Source: Phallus indusiatus (lineage: Eukaryota; Basidiomycota; Agaricomycetes; Phallales; Phallaceae). Taken from it: a DNA stretch of 64,000 nt. The stretch covers positions 248,001 through 312,000 of the forward strand of contig JAQFWX010000042.1 of NCBI GenBank assembly GCA_027605045.1, written 5' to 3'. Positions 24,028-36,234 of this stretch are shown here, piece after piece; within the stretch, counting starts at the first letter, position 1; every line of letters begins with the position of its first letter. The notes under the pieces are model-generated. The model made no database searches, had not been told where the DNA came from, and saw only the letters and a list, made by a program, of their open reading frames with translations. The translations under genes and the position numbers were made by a program.

Positions 24028-26267
24028 ATGCATCTTCTGTACTCATGGCGAGATTTCCTCTCAACCCCTCTACGAGCGGCGGTTCTTGTGGATATTTCAA
24101 GCGCTATAGTAAGTTACACGAAATATTCTCCTTCGTTTTAGAATAAAGACGCGAGTCCACAAGATCGCGCATGCATGGTTTCGGAAGAATGAGCCCGAGG
24201 ATGTATCTAGCTGCCTTATCCAACTCGCCGCTTTCGCAGTTGCACCCAGCTCAATGGCCGCAGTGACACTTCCGAACTCATCACTTTGGGTAAATGGACC
24301 GCTACACATGACTCTTTTCGTATTTTTCCTACTATGTTCCATCATTATTTATCGTTTATCGCCATTTCACCCTCTGGCGAAATACCCCGGACCGGCGATC
24401 TGTAAAATATCAATGTTTTGGGTTACCTGGCTGTCTTATAGAGGCACATTACATTTATATTATTCCGGAATCCATAAGAGATATGGCACCATAGTTCGAG
24501 TTGGTGGGTAATTTTAGTTTTACAAGCTTATCTTTTTTATTCAATATCATTCTATTCCGAAAGGCCCAAACGAGTTGTCCATCATAGAAGCCGATCTTAT
24601 ACCCGACATTTTAGGTCCACAAGGCATGCCTAAGGGACCACGTAATTATATTTTACACTACCGCTCCTTCTTGAAAAAACTCAGTTTTATATTTTTAGTA
24701 TGGGATGGACGAAATTGGCTCTCCCACAAAATGAAGAACATTTTACGAAGTGTGATAGGCATTCGTGATCTCAATATACATGCACAGCTACGCAAACCAT
24801 GGACTCGGTCATTCGGACAGAACGCTATCAAGGATTATGAAGAATCGCTCGTTACCACTGGAATTGAACTCGTCGAATGCTTGAACGAGCTGTGTCGGAA
24901 CTCGGAAGATGGGTATGGACATGCTGATATCGTGAAATATATCAGTCGTTGGAGGTTAGCTTTCACTAGTCTTTATTCATTGGAATATACTCATTCTTCA
25001 TTTTGATAGCTTTGATTGTATGGGAGACATGGCGTCAGTTCATACATTCTCTTCAAGGCTCTTTTTTCATTTCATATCCTTATCACAGTTTCGGAGAAAG
25101 TTTTGGATTGCTGCGCACGGCGGATAAAGACGGAATCATACGGCAAATGAAAGTGTCAAATAGGTTTTTTTCATTTGACTATTATTTCGTGTCAAATCGT
25201 TGATAAAATTGGCCCAGAATACCCGCGATTACCCAAATGATTCCCTGGGCCTCGCATTTCATCCGTTGTATTCCCATTATAAATAAGACGTTTGGATCTT
25301 TCAGTCAATTTGCACTCCAACAAGCCCAAAAAAGAGTGTCAAAAGTTACTGAGAAAAGAGACCTGTTTTATCATTTGGTATTTCATTCTTCAAGTTTTGA
25401 CTTATCAACGTTTATAGCTCTTTCAGGCTGCGAATATGAACATCGACGATGATGCACCCCCATTGCCGACAATTATTTCAAATGTAGTGCTAGCTATCGT
25501 TGCAGGATCTGATACAACTTCAAACGTTCTTTCCGGGATCATATATTATCTACTCCTATATCCTGACTACACCCAACGCTTGCGGCATGAGCTAAACGTG
25601 GCTTTTCCGAACCCTGCGTCTGAGCATGCTATTGAGCTAGATAAACTGGCTAATTTGGAATTATTGAATGCAATTATGTTTGTGGTTAAAACTCACCTTG
25701 TGCCTTTGCACACTGAGCATCGTATCTTATCTTTTTAGATATGAAGCTTTACGTTTGCAGCCTCCGGTTTTTACAGGTTTACAGAGAGCCCCAGCAAAAA
25801 ACAGCGGAGGTAAACTCGTTGGAAACATGTGCGTCTCATTCTTGGAACCCATTCATTGAGCAATCAACTTCCTGATGATGCGCCCACTGTTACTTTATAG
25901 GTTTATTCCTGAAGGAACAGCAGTACGCATCCCTCCCTATATCATACACCGCGACGTCCGGTACTTTCATCCAAAACCAGAGGTGTTTTGGCCTGAGCGA
26001 TGGTTTGAACAAAACGAAAAAGGACAAAATATAATGACAAGTCGTTTAGCATTTCTTGCCTTCTCCTACGGACCGGCCAACTGTGTTGGAAAGGCATTTG
26101 CTCTCTCGGAGTTGAGGTATATTACTGCGATGTTGACATATCATTTTGAATTTTGGTTCGAAGATGGGTATGATCCCAATCAGTGGACCCGCGAGTTGTC
26201 GGATCAGTTTATTCTCGATATCGGGAAACTGCCAGTGAAGATCAAACGAAGGTCAGGCACGGGATGA
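24028..26267 (+). CDS. Cytochrome P450 monooxygenase, array copy 3
   Basis: Intact paralogue of copy 2. Start chosen at ATG 24028 (MHLLYSWRDFLSTPLRA), because the ATG at 24044 is out of phase with the conserved STPLRA. Exon 1 ends at 24108 and exon 2 starts IAHAWFRKNEP at 24164. Motifs: PFHPLAKYPGPAICK, HKRYGTIVRVG, RKPWTRSFGQNAIKDYEESL, I-helix AGSDTTSNVLSGI, K-helix EALR, EVFWPERWFEQ, and a heme loop FSYGPANCVGKAFALSE that differs from its sisters (Val and Ala-Phe after Cys). It is more divergent from copies 1, 2 and 4 than they are from one another, which suggests an older duplication or a different substrate. Confidence 0.9.
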
Positions 26268-26745
26268 AGCTGATGTTTGAAATTTGAACTCTGGATAAGT
26301 CTTCTCTATCTTGGACATTCTAGTGTTCTTTTTTTGTTTTTCATTTATGCTGTATGTGAAACAACGAGGAGTTATGGAATGAAGGGACGTACGATAATTT
26401 AAGTCACGGACCTCGACGGTTGTTTACAAATGTGAAATTTTTCCAATTGGCCGTGCGTGACGCGTGATGATTAATCAAGCGCCGGTCTTGTTTGACAAAG
26501 CCGCCAAAACATTTGCTTTCCTCATAAGTACCTAAGGCCTAAGTAACCTCTTTCTCGGCTCGAGGTTCAAAGCTTTTTTAAAAAACTGTACAGCTACCCC
26601 ACTCCCCCCCTACCAAGGAGAATGTATGTAAAAAGCTTGCTGCAGCGACTAAGTTTAGCAACTCGGCGTCGGGCTTTCGTTCCCGGTGATACCAACACCG
26701 CGCTCCTTAGAGCGATGCCCAACGGTGTTTTTCTCCTGTCGACTC
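26268..26745. other. Spacer between P450 copies 3 and 4
   Basis: About 480 bp; no gene seen. Near 26600 there is a C-rich run before the exon 1 region of copy 4. Confidence 0.4.
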
Positions 26746-28956
26746 ATGTCGTTGACATACTTTGGGCAAATGTCGACTCCTTGGCGAGCAACAGTCCTTG
26801 TGGACCTCTCAAGCGCTATAGTACGTCAATGCGCAATCTCACTTCATTGATCATTGATATAACCAATCAAGATTGCCCACGCATGGTTTCGAAAAAATGA
26901 ACCTGAAAGCATAACTAACTGCCTCGTCCAACTTGCTCTCTTCGTCATAGCACCTGTAGTCACAGCGGTGGTGACCATTCCGACCCAGTCGCCTTGGACA
27001 AACGGACCACTGCACCTAATACTTTTCATTTGTTTCCTCTCAGCCTCCATCGTCTTGTATCGGCTTTCCCCATTCCATCCTTTGGCGAAATATCCTGGAC
27101 CGCTGAGCTGCAAAATATCGAGGGTCTGGGTTACCTGGCTATCGCACAAAGGAACACTACCTTCGTATTATCACAGACTTCACATGAAGTATGGGTCCAT
27201 CGTTCGAGTTGGTGAGCTCACCTCCTAAGATTGCTTAATTTCTCTCGATTAATTTATTTAAAGGCCCGAATGAATTGTCCATTTCAGATGTCGATCTTAT
27301 TCCTGAAATTCTGGGTCAACAAGGCATGCCCAAAGGACCGCGTGCGTCACATGATCATATATTTTGTCCTTAGTACTCATATCGCCAACCCTAGAATGGG
27401 ATGGAAGGCTATTCATTACCCATAAATTAAAGGACACTTTACGAAGCTTGATAAGCGTTCGTGACCTTAACATCCATGCACAACTACGCAAACCGTGGAC
27501 TCGGTCTTTTGGATCGGCCGCTTTAAAGGATTACGAGGAATCACTTGTTAATAGTGGAACTGAACTGCTTGAACATTTAAGAGACCTTTGTCACAAATCC
27601 AAAGATAAGCTCGGACATGCTGATATTGTGGAATACATTAGTCGTTGGAGGTTTGTCTGGCATCATCTTTTCTATTACACCCTAGTGTCCTCAAATTTCA
27701 TCCCTTTAGTTTCGATTTCATGGGAGAAATGGCGTTAGTTTGTATACTTTTTGTGGGGTATTCTGGTCGCAAAACTTATCATTAATAGATTTGGAGAGAA
27801 CTTTGGATTAATGCGCAATGGTGATGAAGATGGTATTATACACCAAATGGAATCATCAGCTACGTCAGTCTTTTCTAATTTTGCTTCTGATTAAATACAA
27901 ATGAAAATCTGGGCACAGAATACCAGCTATTACTCAAATGATCCCATGGGCCTCGGGCTTCTTTCGTTCAATTCCGGTGCTGAACACAAGCTTCGCATCA
28001 TTCAACAAATTCGCATTAGCGCAAGTCCAAAAAAGGATCTCGAAAGTGTCAGAAAAGAAGGATTTGTTTTATCATCTGGTATCTAGATTTTACCCTTTCT
28101 TTTGAGATAAATCCGAATGATCTGTTCTAGGCTGCCAACATGAACATCGACGACGATAAGCCTCCAATTCCGTTGATCATCGCTAATGTTGTCCTTGCCA
28201 TTATTGCTGGCTCAGATACGACTTCCAGCACGCTTTCCGGAATATTTTATTATTTGCTTCAACATCCCGATTACTCACGACGCCTCCGAGCAGAGCTGGA
28301 CAACACTTTTCCTCCATCGGAACATGGTACTATACAATTGGAGAAACTAGCCACCTTGGAATTACTGAACGGGGTTATGTACGCGGTCTTTTATGACTTT
28401 TGTATCGACGTCATGGGCTGAGCATTGCCGTTTAGCAACGAAGCACTACGTCTACAACCTTCAGTTCCTACAGGCTTACAACGAGCTCCAACTCAAGGCA
28501 GTGGAGGTAAAATGGTAGGAGACATGTAAGTCGCCTGAGAAATCTCGTTTGACTAAATCGCTCTCGTGAAACGTTCTCATGTGATACTCATACAGGTTTA
28601 TCACTGAAGAAACAGCGGTCCGCGTCTGCCCCTACGTCATACACCGCGACCCCCGCTACTTCTACCCGAAACCTGAAGAATTTTGGCCCGAGAGATGGTT
28701 CACTCGAAACGAAAGTGATACAAAGATAATAACAAATCGTTCCGCTTTCATCCCGTTCTCATATGGTCCCGGAAATTGTGCTGGGAAGACGCTTGCCATC
28801 TCGGAGTTGAGATATATTACCGCGATGTTATTTTACAATTTTGATTTCTGGTTCGAGGATGGGTATGATCCTGCGAGGTGGAATCGCGAGCTGTCGGATC
28901 AGTTTATTCTTCTAGTGGGAGAGTTGCCCGTGAAAATAAAGCAGAGGGTTTTTTGA
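26746..28956 (+). CDS. Cytochrome P450 monooxygenase, array copy 4
   Basis: Intact paralogue. Exon 1 (26746-26820, MSLTYFGQMSTPWRA) is again 25 codons and joins IAHAWFRKNEP at 26872. Motifs: PFHPLAKYPGPLSCK, RKPWTRSFGSAALKDYEESL, NMNIDDDKPPIP just before the I-helix AGSDTTSSTLSGI, K-helix EALR, EEFWPERWFTR, and heme loop FSYGPGNCAGKTLA, in which Gly replaces the Ala found in sister copies. Its membrane-anchor region is nearly the same at the DNA level as that of pseudogene copy 1, which supports a recent duplication or conversion between these two. It converges on ALDH copy 2, about 300 bp downstream. Confidence 0.9.
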
Positions 28957-29257
28957 GCTGCTTTATCGCGTGTGTATTTGGCTCTATAAACACTAGGCTG
29001 TAATTTAAGTATTGAAGGAATCGAGGCTATATATACTGAAGGCGTAGAGAACAAAGTGTTCCGTAGGTATACTTCATATAAATCCATTAAGCCCCTTATA
29101 AAGATATGTTGCAATATGGCAAGAATGGGTACCATACACATTTCCTCCGCTTCTAAACCTACCCGTCTCTCAGGTTCTTTGCGTAATAAATATAATAAAT
29201 ACAATAAATAAATAAATTACAATTACACTCATTGACGTTATTAATTTGACCTGATCA
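28957..29257. other. Convergent spacer between P450 copy 4 and ALDH copy 2
   Basis: About 300 bp holding the 3' ends of both genes. A short AT-rich repeat of the aataaata type lies at 29186-29215; no gene. Confidence 0.5.
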
Positions 29258-31364
29258 TTACAAACCCGCATTATCGAGTAGCGGGTTGGGAACCTTGTCA
29301 GTGAAGATGACGGTGGACCTACGCTGCACGAAATTCTCGAGATCGCTGTTGCCGTATCCGCTAGCACCACTACGAATGCTCAAGTTAGGACAATTGTATC
29401 ATACGTAAGTTGGTCTACTAACCCTATGCCATGTATTCCAACACTGGGTTCAACCCAGAAAGAAGTGCCTGTGACCAATTCAGACAATTTTTCAGTTTGT
29501 ACGATAGCCAACAACGTACCGTTAACAACTACCATATCTGTGACAATCACAGATAGTAAATCGGAGATTATACTAGGCTGGAGAGTGTTCCAGAAACTTA
29601 CGAGCTTTAATACGACTTGCCCACTCAAGAGCTTTCAGATTATTCGTCCACAAGCTGCTCGTCAAAGAATATTCGGTATCATTAGCCAGATCAATGGCTT
29701 CATCAATGGTGTCGCAAGTAATAATACCGGTGACTACGCAAGCCAAATATGTAAATGAAATAACACTTGCGATAAACAAAAATTATACCGACCGGGTCCA
29801 AAGATCTCCTCCTTCCATGCTCTCATCTCCTGTGTGTACCCCGATATGAGATGAGGCTGAACAACCGCGCCCTTCTTCGAAACGTCTCCAACCAGAACTT
29901 TAGCACCTTGATCTTTCGCGTCTTGAATAATTTCGACAACACGCTCGGCGAATTCAACGGTTCTGACACTGGGGAGGTTACCGTCCGTGCCTGTGCCGGT
30001 CTTAAGCTTTTGTACAAGCGTTACGAGTTCTTTGGTTAACTCGTCGGCGACAGAGCGTTCCACAATGATACGGGATGTAGCCATGCATACCTAACAAAAA
30101 AAGATCTTAGTCTCGAGTCATCCAAAAATAAATTCCTCGAGAAGTACTTGTCCCGAGATGGCATATGCCCCAGCTACGATAGATCGGGCAGCTTGTTTGA
30201 TATCCGCATCACCCATAACCTGCATAAATTTTAACAATCGAGCTCTCCGAGGAGACAAAAATCAAGCATACAATAGCAGCCGCCTTCCCCCCTAACTCTA
30301 GCACTACCTGCTTCAGGTTCTTCCCCGCTTCGGCTGCGATAAGCCTACCGACAGCAGAGCCTCCGGTAAACTGAAGAACAGTTCAATGACATTTTCAATC
30401 AAATAATGTAACACGAACCGCGATCAGATGGATCTTTTTATGGGCAATCATCTTCGGTACGACTGTTGGGTTATTTTCTCGAGAAATGTGAATGAGATTG
30501 ATGACACCCTTCGGAACGCCGGCCTATCAACATTTTAATATAGAATCGATTTGATGATTATGCGATACAGCATTTTTTTTGAAACTTACTTCATGAAGCA
30601 CTGTTTGATTTGATTATGGATGAGTAGATATCAAAGAAGTATGCATGTGCAACTATTTACGTTCAACGAGAACTTCATGCGTCCGAGTGGAATACTCCGA
30701 GGAGCGTATCACTACAGAATTTCCAGCAAGAAGAGCCAGTGTGATTATACGGACTGCGAGTAAAATAGGAGAGTTCCAGGGTGTCATTACCAAAACCTAC
30801 GGAGGAAAAATGAAAAAAAATTTCATGATCCATATCGGTTTCGCCTTACAACACCATATGCCCTTTGTTGGGTGATAACTAGGCCGCCTGGAAGTCGAGA
30901 CGGGAATGTTTCGCCAGTAAGACGACCAGCCAAGCCTGCATCTGGGAATAAAAGCGTTATTTTCATAGGATGTCGAAGGGCCGAGAAAACATACACGCTT
31001 TGAAACATTGAGCGCCACCGTACGTTTCTGCCAACCAGTCGGCCCTTTCTCCAAGTGCGGATGTCAAAGATTCTTTGATCCCTTGTAGATAGACTTTGTT
31101 AGGATCTGCCACAAGTTCTGCAGCCTTGAGTAATGCATCAGTTCGGACTGATACGGGACTCTTTTCCCAAGCTGGTTGAGCCGCACTAGCCGTCTCTATG
31201 GCATCCTCGATATCAGCCCATGAAGCTTCTTCTACGACGCTGACCAGTTGACCGGAAGCACCATACTCTTTGTAGGTCGTTCCGGTACTTGACGTCCGTT
31301 TCTCTCCATTGATAAGGAGTTTAACGTGGAAAGGTGTTGAGGGTGTAGAGGCTTGGGATGACAT
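29258..31364 (-). CDS. Aldehyde dehydrogenase, vanillin/salicylaldehyde dehydrogenase-like (copy 2)
   Basis: Paralogue of the gene at 16252-18330 with the same intron positions. Starts MSSQASTPSTPFHVKLLING at ATG 31364 and ends PNPLLDNAGL at the TAA at 29258. It shows RLTGETFPSRLPGG, VMTPWNSPILLAVR, FTGGSAVGRLIAAEAGKN (NAD site), LELGGKAAA (general base), the catalytic Cys in SGQ|VCMATSR restored across an intron, EIFGPG, and SLTSSLWTNN. The first intron donor appears to be GTATGT after FKA, joining to YAGLAGRLTGE. The segment corresponding to NGNSHHSELG in copy 1 has diverged to NGTSFWVEPS. That change is close to the substrate entrance in this family and could mean altered specificity (inference). 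It lies at the right border of the P450 array. Confidence 0.88.
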
Positions 31365-33750
31365 TCTGGACGAATTTGGAAGATAAAGATCAACGAGAAA
31401 TGAGGGCGTATTTGTACCGACTATCGAAATCGATCATGGCACTTACGGGGATTAGTCACCGATAGACCGAGCGACAGTGCCATTCCTAAGTATACACTCA
31501 TCTAAACCTGAGACCGCGATGGATAAGTCAAGCATGACCAGCATCGCCATGCCCTGGCCGCTGTATAAAGGGTCCGCATGATGATCATGACAAAGGAGGA
31601 TCCAATCCTTGAGGAGCTTCACCTTCAGCTCTCTTATTCACTCTACTAGATTTCTCGGAGGTGCATGACAATAGCTTCAAGAAAATTTGCTTTGGAACTC
31701 CGATGCTGGCTGTATTGGGCTGTCGAAAATTTGCCGAAGTTTAATTTTAACAAAATTTATTCATTCAGGTTGCGTACAGTATGTCATCCTGGGGAGTAAG
31801 AAAACACAAAAGGATCAAACGAATTTTTCGGGGAGAAGGGTTTTATCTGGAAATCCGTACTTGCGCTAATTAAAGCTTCAATATTGTCAAATTTATCAAT
31901 AATCAGTTCAGTTTCCCAGTTGCGCGTGTTCACAACATGTATTTAGCTCATCACGGGATAAGCCGAGATACAATGACTGGCTCAGCTAAAGTAGCCACGT
32001 GACACTCAATCCAACGCTCAGAGTTGACTCAAAACAATACCAGATGCCTCAGAATCAAATAATGACATATTTCAGACTAGGTATAATATTTTCAATCAAA
32101 ATTTGAACCAGAATAATCCCGTGAAATCTAGAGATAAATTTTCTTCAACTAGCCGGCTCGGAGTCGGGCTCCAAGCCGAGCTGAGCTAAATGCGTCGGCT
32201 GGGGAACCAAAAGACTGGCTAGCCAACCATAGTCAATCTTGGGCAACATGAGTCGATGCATCTGTGGTATGCTGAGCACGTTACCAACTTGGTTGATACT
32301 ATAACTTCGACGGGCAGCTTTGTACTAATCGTCCTCAAAATTCAAAATTCTGGTGCTTTTTCTATATGTGTGGCTTAGTTCCGAAGACATGAATTGCTGG
32401 TCCCTCTAATGACCATCAATGCCAGTATTGACCTATCATATATGACTATCGTTTCCATTGCGACGTCAGAAAAACTTTCAATATACATATATAATTGATA
32501 TTCTGTAAGATACAATCGCAAAAATCAAGCAAAGATGGATTGGCGCTGACTTCAAATCACGCGCTTTCCACACGACTGATTGAGATATGCTTACCTTGTT
32601 ATCTTATCAAGAATTCTCGAAGTCGGGACGACGGTGCCGTCGCCACCACCACCGGATAAAAGCATAACCAAAGCATAACACATCTTCCGAGCTCCTTTCA
32701 TACCACGCCATGTAGCCATCACACATCATGTGCAGTAACAAATCGACCTCATGATCCGTCACATCACGTTAACTACTAAAGGTGGTTTGATAGTCCGAAC
32801 GGATATTCCTCGTCAGAGGTCTTGTTGAGCTTAGTGTCAGCTTGTCCCCTCATGATCGGTAATTATGCAATAATTTCGGGCCTTGGTGACGTTTGTTCCT
32901 CATGTAGTAATGATCTCTATATTGCTGTTGACATCGTAAGGTTTGATTCGATTCGGAGGGTTTTTGGAAACTCGTTGGAAAATTCAAAGACACTAGTATG
33001 AATGTAAAAGGATTGTGTAGTCAGTGCCAAGTGTCAGGCACGGGTAGAATCAACACCCCGCTAGTTCCGCCGTTTTCAACTCGGGAGATGTCGTTTCGCC
33101 TTCAGTTTGTAAGTCAGAAATCCTGTGTTCCAGCTTGAATATTCAAACGCTTGGTGGATCTACTAGTGCACGTGTTAATACACGTAGGTCAGCAGGCTTT
33201 GTGTGTCTGCCATTTGATGCCCATCAACTTAAGAAAATGAGACACGTAGCAGAATCAAGGGTAGGCAAAGTATAATGCGACTCCAAATTACAGCCAATAG
33301 GATGCTTTTCGTGTTTCAATCATGTCTCAAACGTCTTTTAAAATCCCAGCCTCTGGTATATCACATGTACGGGAGCAAAGTCCAATTAGACGGCTCTCTT
33401 GAGGAGCGGTTCGGTGGTCCAAAGGTCTAAATATAATTGAAAAGAGATTTAAGTTTAGGCAGCTATCCTTTAAGCCACCGTGCGCAAAAAAAAACCTAAA
33501 TCTGTTTTTAGATCAATTGATAAATTTCCGATCATAAGACCAGCCAGAACCGTTGTGAAACATACAATTTCAGAGGTTGATCCAGAAAAAGATCCAGAGA
33601 CCTCCATAAATTTCCAACAGAAATCGAAATAATGTCGAACGCAAATCATACAATTATCCGCGGCTCTCGTCCACGCTTTCCGGTTGTATTACACGTCAAG
33701 AGTGTATAAACCGGATTTTTACCGGTAACATCTGGTCTGTACAAAAGAAA
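31365..33750. other. 2.4-kb intergenic region, no gene recognised
   Basis: No coding frame of interest. From about 33570 to 33750 it forms the promoter-proximal part of the xylanase gene; this segment resembles, in patches, the region upstream of the CBM1-only gene (about 36010-36180). Confidence 0.5.
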
Positions 33751-33757
33751 TATAAAA
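33751..33757 (+). promoter_or_regulatory. TATA box of the xylanase gene
   Basis: TATAAAA, followed by GG, lies 56 bp upstream of the xylanase ATG at 33813. This is a consensus element at the expected distance. Confidence 0.65.
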
Positions 33758-33812
33758 GGCGAGACTAACCAAGAGCAAACCCCAAGTCATTCACGACTCA
33801 CCTCTGAATACT

Positions 33813-34794
33813 ATGGTCCGTTTCGCCTCTCTTTTCTCCCTCGTTTCCGCCGCGGCGGTTTTAGCCATCCCCTTCGAGCCTGCAAATCTCAATGCTACCA
33901 ATCAACTCGTTCGTCGTCAAGGTCAAGCGGTCTCTAGCGGGACCGGAACAGTTGACGGCTTCTACTACTCCTTGTATGAGGAGGTTGACAGCGGAGTCAC
34001 AATGAACATTGGAGATGGCGAATACAGCCTTACTTGGACTGCGTCTTCGGTCGACGTTGTTGCTGGAATCGGTTGGAACCCAGGAAGCGCTCAGTGAGTT
34101 GAACAACCAAAAAACTTTCAGTTGCTCACCAGAAACGGGCCCTAGGGAGATTACATACAGTGGAACTTTTAGTCCTGACGGTAACGCCTACCTCTCCGTT
34201 TATGGTTGGACTACAGACCCGCTCGTCGAGTATTATATCTGTGATTCCTACGGCGACTACAATCCCAGCACGGGTTTAACACAAATGGGCACGGTCACCT
34301 CAGATGGTGCCACTTACGACATCTACATGACTGTTCGTGAAAACGCTCCTTCGATTTTGGGAACGGAAACCTTTAACCAGTACTGGTCTATCCGCTCAAG
34401 CCACCGAGTCGGTGGAACTATCACCACCGGAAACCACTTTACTGCTTGGGAAGGCCTTGGGATGTCTTTGGGAACCTTCAACTACCAGATTCTGGCCACC
34501 GAAGGTTATGAGAGTAGCGGATCTTCTTCTATCACTGTCTCCGGCGGGGGTTCTTCAGGATCGACACCCCCGACCACGACAGGAGGAACTACGCCAGTCA
34601 GCACACCGACTTCACCTCCAGCTTCTGGTAGCGTTCCTGAATGGGGTCAGTGCGGTGGTACAGGCTGGACCGGTGGTACTGTCTGCGAGTCGCCGTTCAC
34701 TTGCCAAGTCATAAACCGTATGTCACCGAATATTCAGCTTTGGAATTCTTTGCTAAAACATAGTGCAGCTTATTACTCTCAATGCTTGTCGTAA
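33813..34794 (+). CDS. Secreted GH11 endo-1,4-beta-xylanase with C-terminal CBM1
   Basis: Extracellular hydrolysis of xylan backbone beta-1,4 bonds, with a cellulose-binding module. Three exons (33813-34093, 34146-34717, 34769-34794) encode about 292 residues. A signal peptide of about 19 residues ([18 protein letters not shown]) is followed by a short propeptide ending in Arg-Arg, a Kex2-type site. The GH11 jelly roll includes [44 protein letters not shown], the nucleophile Glu in PLVEYYICD, and the acid/base Glu in [12 protein letters not shown] Ser/Thr/Pro linker leads to CBM1 ([29 protein letters not shown]) with its four Cys and aromatic residues. The second intron lies inside CBM1, at the same place as in the CBM1-only gene at 36235, which supports a duplication. 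The TATA box is at 33751. All catalytic residues are present. Confidence 0.96.
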
Positions 34795-36234
34795 AAGACA
34801 AACAAACAAATAAAAGAACTTTGTAGGATTCCTGTCGTTCCGACTCGTTCAATAGTTCCATAAAAAAAAGCCTGAATGTAAATCTGCTGTTGTAAACCAA
34901 ATATAGTCAATTGATGACACTATGAACGTACCGCATCTGGGTGATATTGAGCTGAAATTCAAAATTTCTACCCAAGTTTTTTCCCCAAGAGCTTATTCGT
35001 GCTAGTGGTAAAGTTAGCGCATCGCACTCTTTGAGTCACAAGTTCACCACCGGCACTTAACCATTTGTATGGTGCTATAGGGGATACGGTACAATCAGAG
35101 TAAAAATCTGAGCTATTTTCATGTCGTAGTGAGGAGATGAGCTTTATGACTGTGGTTCGAACTTTTTGGTCATTGATGAAGCACCTGCCAGGTTTGTGCC
35201 AGGTTCGAATGTTACCGCCGTGACACCGTGACATGCCGACATCAGGCTCTACGCCAACACTGTCCGCAGTGCCCAGTAAAGCTAGCCTGAATAACTTCTG
35301 GAATCATGCGCATTCCTAATGGATATTTCCTCAAGCTCTCGCGTTGAGGAAGCTGCCAATCGGGTCTGAGCATTCACAATCAACTTTGGTACAATAACCT
35401 CGGGCTTTGGCAAAGCTTCAAGCTTGGGTACCCATCCCAAAACTATGCCACTTGTGGTGCTGCTATGCCATAGTATCGCCTTTTCTCGGAGAGTCTTTGG
35501 GGACTTTTTGGAAAATAAAGAACTCACTAATGCAGATCTAGCAAAACTCATATCAAGTGCCAAGCAAATGGTGTCTCATTGTGGGTCGACGATTATTTCC
35601 GTCTTGATGTTTTCTACCTTTCGTTGTCAACAAAGCTTTTTGGTGAATATATGTAGGTTCACGCGGTTCAGCCGTCGTAGCCGATTTTTTGCCACCGGTG
35701 CTACCAGAGAACGAGACACGTGTCGAATTGAGCTTTGAGGGGCAAACGGTAAATCAAACTTTAAAAAATGGTGCTGAACATCCTCGGTCTTCGGAAACGT
35801 CTTCGTATCTACTTCTGAATCTACTTCTAAATTTTCGGCTTCTTGCAACACTACTGGCAGCATTAGCATGTCATATGAGCTCCGGCTGAAGATTTTAAGG
35901 GGCGGGTAACGGGTCATCCGTAAGCAGAGATGTGTTATTGCGTTTCAGGATTGATACATTCAGGAAAAAACCTTCCGTCGCAAACAGCTGGGACTGTTTT
36001 GAACCCGTTACTTCGAATCCGGGGGTTGATCCAGAAAGTTCAGCTGATTTTGAAAGGAAATCAAATAATGCCAAATCCAACGATCAGTTACAATTATCGG
36101 TTCTCTCTGACCGATTACATTCCATGTCGAGACTTCACCTTCAATGACTAGACCGTATTTTTGCCGATAGTCCGCTAATTTAAACGCAACTTTGACATTC
36201 AAGAGCCAGCATCAGGTCACTCAGGGCTTGTGTT
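34795..36234. other. Xylanase to CBM1-gene interval
   Basis: No intact gene. Around 35000-35215 there are tRNA-promoter-like motifs (see findings). A minus-strand frame at 35627-35917 has coding-like composition but no recognised domain. From about 36010 to 36180, patches such as ggttgatccagaaa and aaataatg resemble the xylanase promoter at about 33574-33660. Confidence 0.45.
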
